Part shown: piece after piece, positions 25,034 through 33,289 of the stretch
Position numbering within the stretch: position 1 is the first letter of the stretch
How the letters are laid out: each line of letters begins with the position of its first letter
Assembly: GCF_014646095.1 (NCBI RefSeq)
Contig: NZ_BMMU01000001.1
Coordinates: 372,001-436,000, forward strand
DNA length: 64,000 nt
Direction: 5' to 3'
DNA from: Streptomyces lacrimifluminis
GTDB taxonomy: Bacteria > Actinomycetota > Actinomycetes > Streptomycetales > Streptomycetaceae
Program-made: the position numbers and the translations under genes
The notes under the pieces: generated by a model
Seen by the model: the letters and a program-made list of their open reading frames with translations, nothing else
Told to the model about the DNA's origin: nothing
The model's database searches: none

Positions 25034-26566
25034 GTGCACAAGCTCACCAGACATGCCCTGCTGGCGTCGGTCACCGTCGCGGCGCTGCTCACCACAGGCT
25101 GCTCCGCAAGCTCGTCGAACGAGGCGGACAGCGCCGGCGCGGCGGCGGCCGAGATACCCGCCGCCGCCAACACGCCGGACGAACTAGCCGTCGTACAAGC
25201 CCCGTTGGGCAACGGGGCCCCCACCGCCGTGGCAACCCAGGGCGCGGCCAAGGAGGGTGCCGGGGCGCGGACGTCGTCGCTCAAGGTCGCCTCCTACGAC
25301 AAGAAGAGCGGCCGGGCGGTCATCACCGCGAAGTCGGTGACCGCGCCGGCCGAAGGCAAGGCGACCCCGCCCTCCTCCTCTTCCTCCGATTCACTCGAAT
25401 CCCCCGAGTCCTCCGCTCCCACGTCTCCCTCGCCCTCCGAGTCGGAGACAACTGACGCCCCCGCAGCGGCTGTTGCCGTCGGTGACGTCATCGCCAGCGC
25501 CCCCGCTCCCGGTGCCCCCGACGGTCTGCTGGCCGAGGTGACCGAGGTCGTCGGTGACGCCGCGGGCGGCGGTACGGAGGTGATCACCAAGCCCTCCGAG
25601 CTCAGCTCCGTACTCGGTGAGAGCAAGGCCGAGGGCGATGTCCCGGTCGACCCGTCGACCATCGAGGTCGAGCCGCTCGTGGAGGGTGTGAAGGTCTCCT
25701 GGGCGAAGACCGGCGACCTCACCTTCGGCCCCGAGGGCGCCAGGCTTCCGCTGGGCAGCCTGCGTATCGACGTGGGCGCCGCCATCGCCACCGCCGAGGG
25801 CGCTCCCGCCTCGGCGTCGGCCTCGGTGCAGGGCTTCGTCCAGCTCGCGCCCGAGGTCGCCTTCTCGTACGACGGTTCCGGCAAGGGGACGGGCTCCGCG
25901 CCCGGCGGCGCGTTCCTCGGCCTGACCGGTGACTGGGCCTCGAAGTGGTCGCTGAAGGGCCGCGCGGCCGGCACCACCACGACCAACGGCAAGCCCCTGC
26001 GCATCCCCTTCGCGGAACTCCACTCCGACCCCGTCATCTACGCGGGCCCGGTCCCGATCGTCGTCAACCTCGACCTGGTCTGCTACTTCCAGGTCGACGC
26101 CGACGGCAAGGTGACGGTCGACGTCGAGCAGGACCTCAAGGGCGACTTCCGCGTCGGCGGCACCTTCTCCTGGAGCAAGGGCTGGCAGTCGGTCAGCGAG
26201 TCCGAGATGACCGGCACGCCGCTGGACGTCGGCGTCTCGGCGACGGGCGACGTCAAGGCGTCCCTGGGCGCCGAGGCCGCGATCGGCCTGTACGGCACCG
26301 TCGGTGTCAGCGCCGACCTCGCCCCGTACCTCCGCGTGGAGGCGGACGCCGCGGCCGAGGGCTCCAGCGACGGCACGGGCTCGGCGAGCGGCTCCTGGGC
26401 CCTGTACGGGGGCCTCGACCTCTCCGGCGCCCTCCAGATCCAGCTGACCATCTTCGGCACCCCGATCTTCCAGCACCGGATCCCGCTGGGAGAGCTGCAC
26501 AAGGAGTGGCCACTGGCGAAGGGCGAGGCGTCGGCATCGACACCGACGGTGAAACCGGCGGCCTGA
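25034..26566 (+). CDS. Secreted lipoprotein of unknown function
   Basis: GTG 25034 gives 510 residues with a lipoprotein signal peptide: VHKLTRHALLASVTVAALL followed by the lipobox LTTGC with the modified cysteine at position 23. A Ser/Thr/Pro-rich disordered stretch (about residues 110-150, SSSSSDSLESPESSAPTSPSPSESE) follows. The remainder is rich in beta structure (SFSYDGSGKG, VVNLDLVCYFQVDADGKVTVDVEQDLKGDFRVGGTFSW) and could form a beta-sandwich or barrel-like domain on the cell surface. No enzyme motif is seen. Longer in-frame starts would bury the signal peptide. It stands alone between a CRP-like site and a strong terminator. Confidence 0.85.
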   Translation: MHKLTRHALLASVTVAALLTTGCSASSSNEADSAGAAAAEIPAAANTPDELAVVQAPLGNGAPTAVATQGAAKEGAGARTSSLKVASYDKKSGRAVITAKSVTAPAEGKATPPSSSSSDSLESPESSAPTSPSPSESETTDAPAAAVAVGDVIASAPAPGAPDGLLAEVTEVVGDAAGGGTEVITKPSELSSVLGESKAEGDVPVDPSTIEVEPLVEGVKVSWAKTGDLTFGPEGARLPLGSLRIDVGAAIATAEGAPASASASVQGFVQLAPEVAFSYDGSGKGTGSAPGGAFLGLTGDWASKWSLKGRAAGTTTTNGKPLRIPFAELHSDPVIYAGPVPIVVNLDLVCYFQVDADGKVTVDVEQDLKGDFRVGGTFSWSKGWQSVSESEMTGTPLDVGVSATGDVKASLGAEAAIGLYGTVGVSADLAPYLRVEADAAAEGSSDGTGSASGSWALYGGLDLSGALQIQLTIFGTPIFQHRIPLGELHKEWPLAKGEASASTPTVKPAA

Positions 26567-26589
26567 CGTACACGCGCTGTCCCACCGCG

Positions 26590-26627
26590 AGGGGCCTTTC
26601 CGTCCAGTACCGGACGGAGGGGCCCCT
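26590..26627. terminator. Two-tier hairpin terminator after the lipoprotein gene
   Basis: AGGGGCC (26590-26596) pairs with GGCCCCT (26621-26627), enclosing TCCGTCC/GGACGGA (26599-26605 with 26612-26618). It starts 24 bp after the stop codon. Confidence 0.85.
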
Positions 26628-26777
26628 TCGGCCATGTGCCTCTGGAGTCAGCCCAGTTGCTTGCTTCCCCGGCCCGGCACGGCCGTCGTGCTGCGCCGGG
26701 CCACCCCTGTCACTCTGCCCTGCGGCAGCCTGTGCGTGGACCATCCGCCGCAGATCTCAGGTCTCAGGGCCCAGGTC

Positions 26778-26966
26778 TCAGACGCGCTGAGGCGCGCGCA
26801 TCCCCGCTCGCACCTGCGCGGCCAGTGTGCGGACGGTCGGATCGGGACGGCGTACCGACCGATCGGGCGCCGTCGGCCCACTCCCGTCCCGGTTCCGGCA
26901 CCCCCGGCAGAGCCCACCGGGCAGGGCTTCCGGCCGCCCCGGCACCCCGCAGTCGGTGCACTCCAT
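26778..26966 (-). CDS. Small zinc-ribbon-like hypothetical protein
   Basis: A 62-residue frame from ATG 26966 reads MECTDCGVPGRPEALPGGLCRGCRNRD, with two CxxC pairs 14 residues apart in the pattern of a small zinc ribbon. A basic helical tail (DPTVRTLAAQVRAG) follows. No good ribosome-binding site is visible. Similar short peptides occur near integrative elements in Streptomyces, but I cannot name a family. It is divergent from the phosphotransferase gene. Confidence 0.45.
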   Translation of the reverse strand: MECTDCGVPGRPEALPGGLCRGCRNRDGSGPTAPDRSVRRPDPTVRTLAAQVRAGMRAPQRV

Positions 26967-27055
26967 CAGCAGGGTGCGGCAGTAACAACGCCCCTGGTGG
27001 CCCCGCGCAACAGTCGTGCCGTGCGGGGCCACCCTGTCTCTGCGAAAGTGCACCC

Positions 27056-27868
27056 ATGCCGACCGACCGCATCGACTTCGCCGACCTCCCCGACGACGTT
27101 CAGGGCTCCGTACTCGCCCGCACTGGTCCGCTCCTGCGCGTCGAAACAGTGTCCTCCGGCTTCAACTCGGCCATCTCCGCGCGCCTGACGACCGAGCAGA
27201 GTCAGGTGTACGTCAAGGGATTGCCGACGGATCACCCCCGCGTGTGGACGCAGCAGCGAGAGGCGGCCGTCGGCCCGTATGCGGGCGGCATTTCTCCCCG
27301 CGTGCGGTGGCACCTCCAGGCCGGCGGATGGGACCTCGTCGCCTTCGACGCACTCGACGGCCGCCACGCCGACTACGCGCCCGGCTCGGACGACCTCCCA
27401 CTCGTCGCGGCGACTCTGGAACGGCTGGCCGGGCTGCGCGCGCCGGACGACGTGGAACTCAAGGAGGCCCGACACCGGTTGCGTGAGCACGCGCCTGCCG
27501 CAGCTCTCGCGCACTTCGCGGGAGACGCCCTCTGTCACACCGACCCGAACCCCGCCAACGTCATGGTCGACCAGGGACGTGCGTGGCTCGTCGACTGGGC
27601 GTGGGCCACCCGAGGCGCGCCGTGGCTGGACGCTGGCTACTGGGTCGTCTGGCTGATCGCCGAGGGCGGCCACACTCCCGAGAGCGCCGAACGATGGGCT
27701 TCCTGTGTCCCCGCCTTCCGCGAGGCACCCGAGGTCGGACTGAACGCGTTCGCGGCGGCCAACGCAAGCGTCTGGGCCCAGATCGCGGAGGAGTCGCCCA
27801 ACTCCTGGACCCATGGAGTCCGTACGGCCGCCAAGTTGTGGGCAGACCACCGCGTACGGACGCCCTGA
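27056..27868 (+). CDS. Aminoglycoside phosphotransferase-family kinase
   Basis: From ATG 27056 the product is 270 residues. The catalytic loop reads CHTDPNPANVMVD (H-x-D-x4-N, Brenner motif) and the metal-binding motif is LVDWAWATRG. The N-lobe is short (VSSGFNSAISARLTTEQSQVYVKGLP). The family phosphorylates aminoglycosides, homoserine, choline or other small molecules; the substrate cannot be deduced. A long upstream extension of the frame crosses the preceding terminator and is not coding. The start lacks a strong ribosome-binding site. Confidence 0.8.
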   Translation: MPTDRIDFADLPDDVQGSVLARTGPLLRVETVSSGFNSAISARLTTEQSQVYVKGLPTDHPRVWTQQREAAVGPYAGGISPRVRWHLQAGGWDLVAFDALDGRHADYAPGSDDLPLVAATLERLAGLRAPDDVELKEARHRLREHAPAAALAHFAGDALCHTDPNPANVMVDQGRAWLVDWAWATRGAPWLDAGYWVVWLIAEGGHTPESAERWASCVPAFREAPEVGLNAFAAANASVWAQIAEESPNSWTHGVRTAAKLWADHRVRTP

Positions 27869-27976
27869 CTGACTACGCGCGCCCTGACAAAAGGAGGCTC
27901 GGATCTCGGATCTCGGCGCCCGAAGCTCGGGGCTCAGGGATTCGCTGTCACGGGACGGACTGTCCTGTGTCAGCTT

Positions 27977-28240
27977 TCACTCGGGCAGGTCGTGGCCGCT
28001 GAATGAGTGCCGGCAGCTGACTCGTTTGCACTTTCCCTCTGGGCCGCCGGACTGGAAGTCGGGGCACGGGCAGGACAGACACGGGATGGTGCCGTTGGAG
28101 TCGGGCTCCCAGTCGTTGCTCGTCAGTCGCGCTCGGGCGGTTTCCCGGATGCCACGCAATTGGTCGTCGAGTCTGCGGAAGTCGGCCTCGTTCTCCTCGA
28201 AAGCCTTCTTCTGGGCGTCTGTCAGGTTGTACTGCTGCAT
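27977..28240 (-). CDS. Small Cys-rich conserved hypothetical protein
   Basis: ATG 28240 with GGGACGG upstream gives 87 residues. The first half is a charged helix (MQQYNLTDAQKKAFEENEADFRRLDDQLRGIRETARARL). The second half holds five cysteines and two histidines (CLSCPCPDFQSGG, CKRVSCRHSFSGHDL), suggesting a metal-binding knuckle. It is not assigned to a named family. It converges on the phosphotransferase gene. Confidence 0.65.
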   Translation of the reverse strand: MQQYNLTDAQKKAFEENEADFRRLDDQLRGIRETARARLTSNDWEPDSNGTIPCLSCPCPDFQSGGPEGKCKRVSCRHSFSGHDLPE

Positions 28241-28539
28241 GTTGCCGTCCCGAGATGGAGGTGGCGGCGAGGAGTGTCTCGCCCCTACGCCCACGATGGC
28301 CCGGCGGGCGCCTGTCCGCACGTCGAGCGCGAGGGGAGGGGCTCAAGGTTCACGATCCACTTCATCGGAACGCGGGCCCCGACCTCCGAGCCCCGAAACT
28401 CAGCCCCGTTTCTCCCCAGAGCGCCGCACGCAGCCAGTCCCAGGACCCCGTAGCGAGCCCGCGTCGGCGGTTTGCGTGAGGACTGCCTGACGGGCCATCG
28501 GCTGCTGCCCGGGGGAGGGGTGGCGGGTGGCCCGGCGGC
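28241..28539. other. 299-bp intergenic region with no recognised feature
   Basis: This stretch lies between the Cys-rich protein start and the MarR stop. Open frames exist on the plus strand but have no family resemblance or ribosome-binding site. It must contain the promoter of the Cys-rich gene; no operator or hairpin stands out. Confidence 0.4.
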
Positions 28540-28980
28540 TCACCAGGCGGGGCGGATCGGCCCCGGTGGCGTGAGCCGGGTCAGGTCGGCGACGAGTTCG
28601 CTGAAGCGTGCCTCGCCCAGCGCCTCTCGCCATGGTTCGACGGCAGCCTTGGCTGCCTGGTCGGCGGCGCGAGTGGCGGCCCAGCCGGCCTCGGTCAGGG
28701 CCAGGAGCCGGGCACGGGCATCGTGGGGGTGCGGATGCCGCACCACGTACCCCTTGCGGACCAGCTCCTCGACCAGTTGGGCGGCGGCCTGTTTGGTCAC
28801 CCCCAGATGCTCGGCCAGCGCGGCCGTGGTGGCGCCGCCCATGGAGATGCGGACGAAGGCGAAGCCGTGCGCGGGCCGCAAATCCTCGAATCCCTGCTCG
28901 GACACGCCGGCGTGGATCTCCTGCACCAATTGTCCGGAGAGTGCCAGCACCAGTGCGGAGAAGGCCAGAGCGTCGTCCAT
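28540..28980 (-). CDS. MarR-family regulator
   Basis: ATG 28980 gives 146 residues. The winged helix is typical: GATTAALAEHLGVTKQAAAQLVEELVRKGYVVRHPHPHDARARLLALTEAG. It is divergent from a cupin protein with three CTTGTC/GACAAG half-sites between them, the normal arrangement for an autorepressor that also controls its neighbour. An upstream in-frame ATG at 29022 would place the operator in the coding region and is rejected. Confidence 0.88.
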   Translation of the reverse strand: MDDALAFSALVLALSGQLVQEIHAGVSEQGFEDLRPAHGFAFVRISMGGATTAALAEHLGVTKQAAAQLVEELVRKGYVVRHPHPHDARARLLALTEAGWAATRAADQAAKAAVEPWREALGEARFSELVADLTRLTPPGPIRPAW

Positions 28981-29005
28981 GGCTTGACTATAACTCGGCA
29001 AGCTG

Positions 29006-29032
29006 CTTGTCTTTATGGACAAGTTACTTGTC
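29006..29032. promoter_or_regulatory. Three-half-site operator in the MarR/cupin divergent promoter
   Basis: CTTGTC (29006), GACAAG (29018) and CTTGTC (29027) alternate. They form two overlapping perfect dyads: CTTGTC-N6-GACAAG and GACAAG-N3-CTTGTC. The downstream edge merges with TATAGAG, a plausible -10 for the cupin gene. Confidence 0.7.
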
Positions 29033-29051
29033 TATAGAGGGGAGCTGACGC

Positions 29052-29426
29052 ATGCCTTTCATTCACAGCGCGGAGGCCGTCGCGCACGAAATCCACGGTG
29101 CCCGCTTCGTTTCCTACATCCGTCCGGACACGGGCGGCCGGGACCTCGCCGCCTGGCGCACCGAGGTCCCGGCCGGAATGGTGGGCCAGGCCCACGCGAT
29201 CAGTCACGAGGAGACGTTCTACGTCCTCTCCGGTCGCCTCCGGCTCACCATCGGCGGCGAGAGCGCCGAACTCGGCGTCGGTGACGCGGCGGTGGCTCCG
29301 GCAGGCTCCGAGCTGGAGGTTGCCAACACCACCGACCAGCCCGCCCAGATGTGGGTCACCACGCGTGTCGGACTCAGTGCCACACTGGCCGACGGCAGCA
29401 CCATCGCGCCGCCATGGGCTCATTAG
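29052..29426 (+). CDS. Cupin-domain protein
   Basis: The 124-residue single-domain cupin starts at ATG 29052 behind GGGGAG. The first cupin motif is reduced (AHAISHEETFYVLSGRLRLTIGGESAELGVGD), with H-x-x-E-E as the candidate metal ligands. The second motif (APAGSELEVANTTDQPAQMWV) lacks the usual histidine, so metal binding is uncertain. Small cupins of this sort include isomerases, dioxygenases and sensors. Divergence from a MarR regulator suggests induction by a small aromatic or oxidant. Confidence 0.85.
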   Translation: MPFIHSAEAVAHEIHGARFVSYIRPDTGGRDLAAWRTEVPAGMVGQAHAISHEETFYVLSGRLRLTIGGESAELGVGDAAVAPAGSELEVANTTDQPAQMWVTTRVGLSATLADGSTIAPPWAH

Positions 29427-29471
29427 GGCCGTATCGAACGGCGTAGGGCAGCCGAGCGTGACTCGCGGAAG

Positions 29472-29508
29472 ATGGTATCGATGGCGATAGTATCGCTGCC
29501 GATACCAT
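29472..29508. promoter_or_regulatory. Tandem double palindrome upstream of the AAA ATPase
   Basis: Two TATCG-N4-CGATA dyads (29476-29489 and 29491-29504) sit side by side, one base apart. The outer arms extend so that ATGGTATCG (29472-29480) and CGATACCAT (29500-29508) also pair. The element ends 19 bp before the ATG at 29528, close enough to overlap the promoter or the leader. Confidence 0.75.
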
Positions 29509-29527
29509 TCTCTACGGGAGTCTCCTC

Positions 29528-30949
29528 ATGCGCCGTTTTATCGGCAGGGACCGCGAGCTGACCGTGCTCCGCACCGCCTTCCAGGCCGTTCAGGACGCCG
29601 CCGGGTCCGCCAAGCCTGGCCAGTGCATCCTCATGCGGGGAAGACGACGGGTCGGCAAGTCCAGCCTCGTCGAGGAGTTCCTGCGGCGCACCGAGACGCC
29701 CTCCCTCTTCTTCACCGCTGCGGGCGGCACGGCCGAGGATGAGCTGGCGGAGCTCCTCGACGCCGCCACCCGGTCCACCCTGCCGGGGAGGGAACTGTTC
29801 GCGGAGGAGGCCCCGGCTCAGTGGAACGCGGCCTTCAGGCTGCTTGCCGAGGTCCTGCCCGACGACCGCCCGAGCGTGGTCGTCATCGACGAGGTCCCGT
29901 ATCTCATGGACCGTATCGACGCCTTCGAGGGCATGCTGCAGAGGGCGTGGGACCGCCTGTTCAGCCGCAAGCCGGTGCTTCTCCTCCTGGTCGGATCCGA
30001 CCTGTCGATGATGGAGGCGCTGAACAGCTACGACCGTCCCTTCCACCAGCGCGGGCGAGAGATGGTCGTGGGGCCGCTGAACCCGGTCGACATCGGCGAG
30101 ATGCTCGACCTGGAACCCGCAGCCGCCTTCGACGCCACCCTGATCACCGGCGGCCTCCCGCTGATCTGCGCGGAGTGGCGGCCCGGAGCGGACCTCTGGG
30201 AGTTCCTCCGCGACTCACTCGACAATCCGATCTCGGCACTGCTGGTCTCCGCCGAGCGCTCACTGGCCGCGGAGTTTCCGCCCCAGGCGATGAGCGGGGA
30301 AGTCCTACGGGCGATCGGAACCGGCGAACGCACCTTCACCAACATCGCGCGCGCCGCCGGTGGCATCAGCCACACCACTCTCACCCGGGCCACGGACGTC
30401 CTGACCGCCAAGGGGGTGGTGGCGGCCGAACTGCCCCTCTCCCTGCGGCCGTCGAAGGAACGCCGCTACCGGGTGACCGACCCCTACCTGCGGTTCTGGC
30501 TCGCGTTCCTGGATCCGCACATGGCGGAGATCGAACGTGGACGAGGGGACCTGACCCTGAGCCGGATCAGGGAGCGGTGGACGAGCTGGCGGGGTCGTGC
30601 GATCGAACCCCTGGTCCGGGAATCCCTCGCCCGTCTTCTGCCGGACGGGGTCCTGCCCGCCGCCCCCGCGATCGGCGGGTACTGGACCCGCAGCAACGAT
30701 GTCGAGATCGACCTCGTGGGCGCCGACCGGCAGCCGGTCGCCAAGGAGTTGCTCTTCCTCGGCTCCGTGAAGTGGCTGGGGAGTGCCCCGTTCGACAACC
30801 ACGACCTCGCCGCGCTGCAGAAGCACCGGGCGGCGATCACCGACGAGCCCGTACCGCTCGTCGCGGTCTCCCGCAACGGGGTCAGCTGTTCCGGCCTTCA
30901 GGCGACCTACGGCCCCGACGAGCTGCTCGGCGCCTGGCGCAGGACCTGA
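29528..30949 (+). CDS. AAA-type ATPase with winged helix and DUF234/nuclease-like C-terminus
   Basis: The 473-residue protein is of the archaeal-type ATPase family (SSO1545-like). FIGRDRELTVL starts the domain, Walker A is RGRRRVGKSS (about 37-46), and Walker B is SVVVIDEVPYLMD (about 116-128). A winged helix follows (VLRAIGTGERTFTNIARAAGGISHTTLTRATDVLTAKG, about 258-295). The C-terminal DUF234 segment contains NDVEIDLVG...ELLFLGSVKW, spaced like a PD-(D/E)xK nuclease core but with Ser instead of Glu before the Lys. Function in bacteria is unknown; autoregulation by the internal winged helix through the double palindrome is an attractive guess. Confidence 0.88.
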   Translation: MRRFIGRDRELTVLRTAFQAVQDAAGSAKPGQCILMRGRRRVGKSSLVEEFLRRTETPSLFFTAAGGTAEDELAELLDAATRSTLPGRELFAEEAPAQWNAAFRLLAEVLPDDRPSVVVIDEVPYLMDRIDAFEGMLQRAWDRLFSRKPVLLLLVGSDLSMMEALNSYDRPFHQRGREMVVGPLNPVDIGEMLDLEPAAAFDATLITGGLPLICAEWRPGADLWEFLRDSLDNPISALLVSAERSLAAEFPPQAMSGEVLRAIGTGERTFTNIARAAGGISHTTLTRATDVLTAKGVVAAELPLSLRPSKERRYRVTDPYLRFWLAFLDPHMAEIERGRGDLTLSRIRERWTSWRGRAIEPLVRESLARLLPDGVLPAAPAIGGYWTRSNDVEIDLVGADRQPVAKELLFLGSVKWLGSAPFDNHDLAALQKHRAAITDEPVPLVAVSRNGVSCSGLQATYGPDELLGAWRRT

Positions 30950-30990
30950 GTCGGGTCCACCGACTCCCCATACTCCCTATCCCCTACCCC

Positions 30991-32040
30991 CTACCGGAAC
31001 AGTTCGAGCGAGATGTGCCCGGACAGCGCGCCGAGGAAGTCGACCGCGTCGAAGGCCGCCCCGGCGGACGCGACACCCACCGTCCGGGTCCGTCCCGCCA
31101 GCACCCGCCCCACCGCCTCCACCGCCAGCGGCGCACTCACCGCGTAGATGTCCCGGCCGCTCGCCACCGCCCGCCGTTCCGCCCCGCCGGACCGTACGAC
31201 GACATCGACGACGAACGTCTGCGCGGAGCGGCCGTCCTCGTCGACCGCGACCGGCGCCGGGGTGTCCGGCGCAGACAGTTCCCTGGCCGCGTCCGCCGCC
31301 ATGTAGCCGCGTACCTCGGGAATGGCCAGGTGGCTGGGGACGGTGACGACGTCGGCCATGGAGAACTCGCCGATCACCTCCCGGGGGCCCGTCGGATCTG
31401 GGAAGGGCCACTTCAGGGTCGGCAGCGCGTCGTCGTGGTACTCCAGCCGCCCTCCGCTGTAGCGGACCCTGCGGCCGTTCCTGCGGTCCCGGGAGACCGC
31501 GCCCGCGGTGCGCGTGCCGGCGGTCGGGTGCCAACCGCTCAGGCCGTACGCGATGTGCGCCTCGTCGGCCGACGTCCAGTCGCCCATCGCCGCGGTGACC
31601 AGCAGGTCACTGAGGCCGCCGAAGAAGGCCATCGCGGGGATCACCAGCGCGTTCGCGGCACGGGCACGCTCCGCGAAGTGCGTGAACGTGTCGAGGTTGG
31701 CCTCGATCTCGGCCGCCACGTCCACATACGGGACCTCGGCCCGCAGCGCCGCCTCGATCACCGGCGCGGCCGTCGTGGCGAAGGGCCCGGCGCAGTTGAT
31801 CACGGCCGAGGCTCCGGCGAGCGCGCGGTCCAACGAGCCCGGGTCGTCGACCGTGGCCGGCCGGGCGTCGAGCCCGGGGCGGGACGCGGCCAGCTCCCGC
31901 AGCTGCTCCGGGTCCCGCCCGGAGAGGATCGGGACGAACCCCCGGTCCAGCAGCTCCGCCACCACGAAGCGCCCGGTGTGCCCGTACGCGCCGAACACCA
32001 CGACCGCCTGCCCTGACGCTGACTCCGATACCGATCCCAT
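30991..32040 (-). CDS. Saccharopine dehydrogenase-like NAD(P)-binding oxidoreductase
   Basis: The 349-residue protein has an N-terminal Rossmann motif VVVFGAYGHTGRFVV (GxxGxxG) and the family segments INCAGPFATTAAPVIEAALRAEVPYVDVAAE and IPAMAFFGGLSDLLV. This group includes trans-acting enoyl reductases and saccharopine-reductase-like proteins; the substrate is unknown. ATG 32040 follows GGGGAG. It is divergent from the GlxA-type AraC regulator, which may control it. Confidence 0.88.
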   Translation of the reverse strand: MGSVSESASGQAVVVFGAYGHTGRFVVAELLDRGFVPILSGRDPEQLRELAASRPGLDARPATVDDPGSLDRALAGASAVINCAGPFATTAAPVIEAALRAEVPYVDVAAEIEANLDTFTHFAERARAANALVIPAMAFFGGLSDLLVTAAMGDWTSADEAHIAYGLSGWHPTAGTRTAGAVSRDRRNGRRVRYSGGRLEYHDDALPTLKWPFPDPTGPREVIGEFSMADVVTVPSHLAIPEVRGYMAADAARELSAPDTPAPVAVDEDGRSAQTFVVDVVVRSGGAERRAVASGRDIYAVSAPLAVEAVGRVLAGRTRTVGVASAGAAFDAVDFLGALSGHISLELFR

Positions 32041-32175
32041 GGCTTCTCCCCGTCGTCATGAGTGATCATCCGCTGATCGACTGTGACCATCCTGGCGACG
32101 GCAGCGACTCCGCACGAGTGTCCGGAACGACATGCCCCGTACAATTCCGGACATGGGCAGGGGGAGGAGAAACGG

Positions 32176-33153
32176 ATGAGGGTGGGCACGAGGACCGTCG
32201 CGATCGCCGTCACCGACGGCATGCTGCACTTCGAACTCGGCATCGCCTACGAGGTCTTCGGCTCCGACCTCTCCCACCTGGTCGACCCCTGGTACGACGT
32301 CGCCCTCTGCGGGCCGGGCCCGATCCGCGCCGGACGGTTCCTGCTGGAGCCGGACTCCGGGCTCGACCGGCTCCCGTACGCCGACACGGTGATCGTCCCT
32401 GGCTGGGCCGACGTCGACCAGGAGCCGCCCGCCGAACTGGTCGACGCGGTGCGCGCGGCCCACGAGGCGGGTGCGCGCGTCGCCTCCCTGTGCACCGGCG
32501 CGTTCGTGCTGGCCGCCGCCGGACTGCTGGACGGACGGCGCGCGACCACGCACTGGGCGCACACCGATGTCCTGGCCGCCCGCCATCCCCTCGTCGAGGT
32601 CGATCCGGACGTGCTCTACGTCGACAACGGCAGCGTCCTCACCTCCGCCGGCAAGGCGGCCTCGATGGACCTGTGCCTGCACCTCGTACGGCTCGACCAC
32701 GGCTCGGCGATCGCCAACACCGTCGCCCGGCGCCTCGTCGTACCCCCGCACCGGGCAGGCGGTCAGGCGCAGTTCGTCACCGCGCCGGTGCCCGCCCGGG
32801 ACGACCATCCGCTCGCCGAACTGCTCCCCTGGGTGATCGAACGGCTCGACCGCCCGCTGACAGTGGAGGACCTGGCTCGCCGGGCGAGCATGAGCTCGCG
32901 CCATCTGGGCCGGCACTTCCGTACGGTCACCGGCACCACCCCGCTGCAGTGGCTGCTCGTCCAGCGCATCCGGCGCGCCCAGGAGCTGCTGGAGGCCACC
33001 GGCGACAGTGTCGACGCCATCGCGGAGGCCGTCGGCATGGGCACCGCCACGACTCTGCGCCGCCACTTCAACCGCACGATCGGTGTGCCCCCGGACGCGT
33101 ACCGCCGTACCTTCCGCAACGCGCGATCCAGTGCGGGATCCAGCGCTGGATGA
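32176..33153 (+). CDS. GlxA-family AraC regulator (DJ-1/PfpI domain plus HTH)
   Basis: ATG 32176 behind GGGGAGGAG gives 325 residues. The N-terminal DJ-1/PfpI-like domain contains VASLCTGAFVLAAAGLLDGRRATTHW, with the conserved nucleophile-position Cys. The C-terminal AraC domain has two helix-turn-helices (TVEDLARRASMSSRHLGRHFRTVTGTTPLQWLLVQRIRRAQELLE and VDAIAEAVGMGTATTLRRHFNRTIGVPPDAYRRTF). Such regulators are common in Streptomyces and often control adjacent oxidoreductases. It is divergent from the reductase at 30991-32040. Confidence 0.92.
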   Translation: MRVGTRTVAIAVTDGMLHFELGIAYEVFGSDLSHLVDPWYDVALCGPGPIRAGRFLLEPDSGLDRLPYADTVIVPGWADVDQEPPAELVDAVRAAHEAGARVASLCTGAFVLAAAGLLDGRRATTHWAHTDVLAARHPLVEVDPDVLYVDNGSVLTSAGKAASMDLCLHLVRLDHGSAIANTVARRLVVPPHRAGGQAQFVTAPVPARDDHPLAELLPWVIERLDRPLTVEDLARRASMSSRHLGRHFRTVTGTTPLQWLLVQRIRRAQELLEATGDSVDAIAEAVGMGTATTLRRHFNRTIGVPPDAYRRTFRNARSSAGSSAG

Positions 33154-33192
33154 TGCGCGACATCTTGACGTGTCCCTGCCGGGGTGGGTTCA

Positions 33193-33206
33193 TGGGAGCG
33201 CTCCCA
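33193..33206. promoter_or_regulatory. CebR operator upstream of the secreted mannanase
   Basis: TGGGAGCGCTCCCA is a perfect 14-bp palindrome, identical to the established Streptomyces CebR box that represses cellulose-utilisation genes until cello-oligosaccharides bind CebR. It lies 84 bp before the GTG start. No cebR gene is in this window, so the repressor would be encoded elsewhere. Confidence 0.9.
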
Positions 33207-33289
33207 TATTTCCGCTGCCCGTCTTCCTCCTGACCTCCCCTGTTCCTCTGATGCTGAAGTCCTCTTCGCGCTCATTCTCTGGAGTCGCA

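Noticed and set aside
26636..27055. A 140-residue N-terminal extension of the phosphotransferase
   Set aside because: It would begin just past the lipoprotein terminator, encodes low-complexity sequence and precedes a methionine that matches the natural start of the family.
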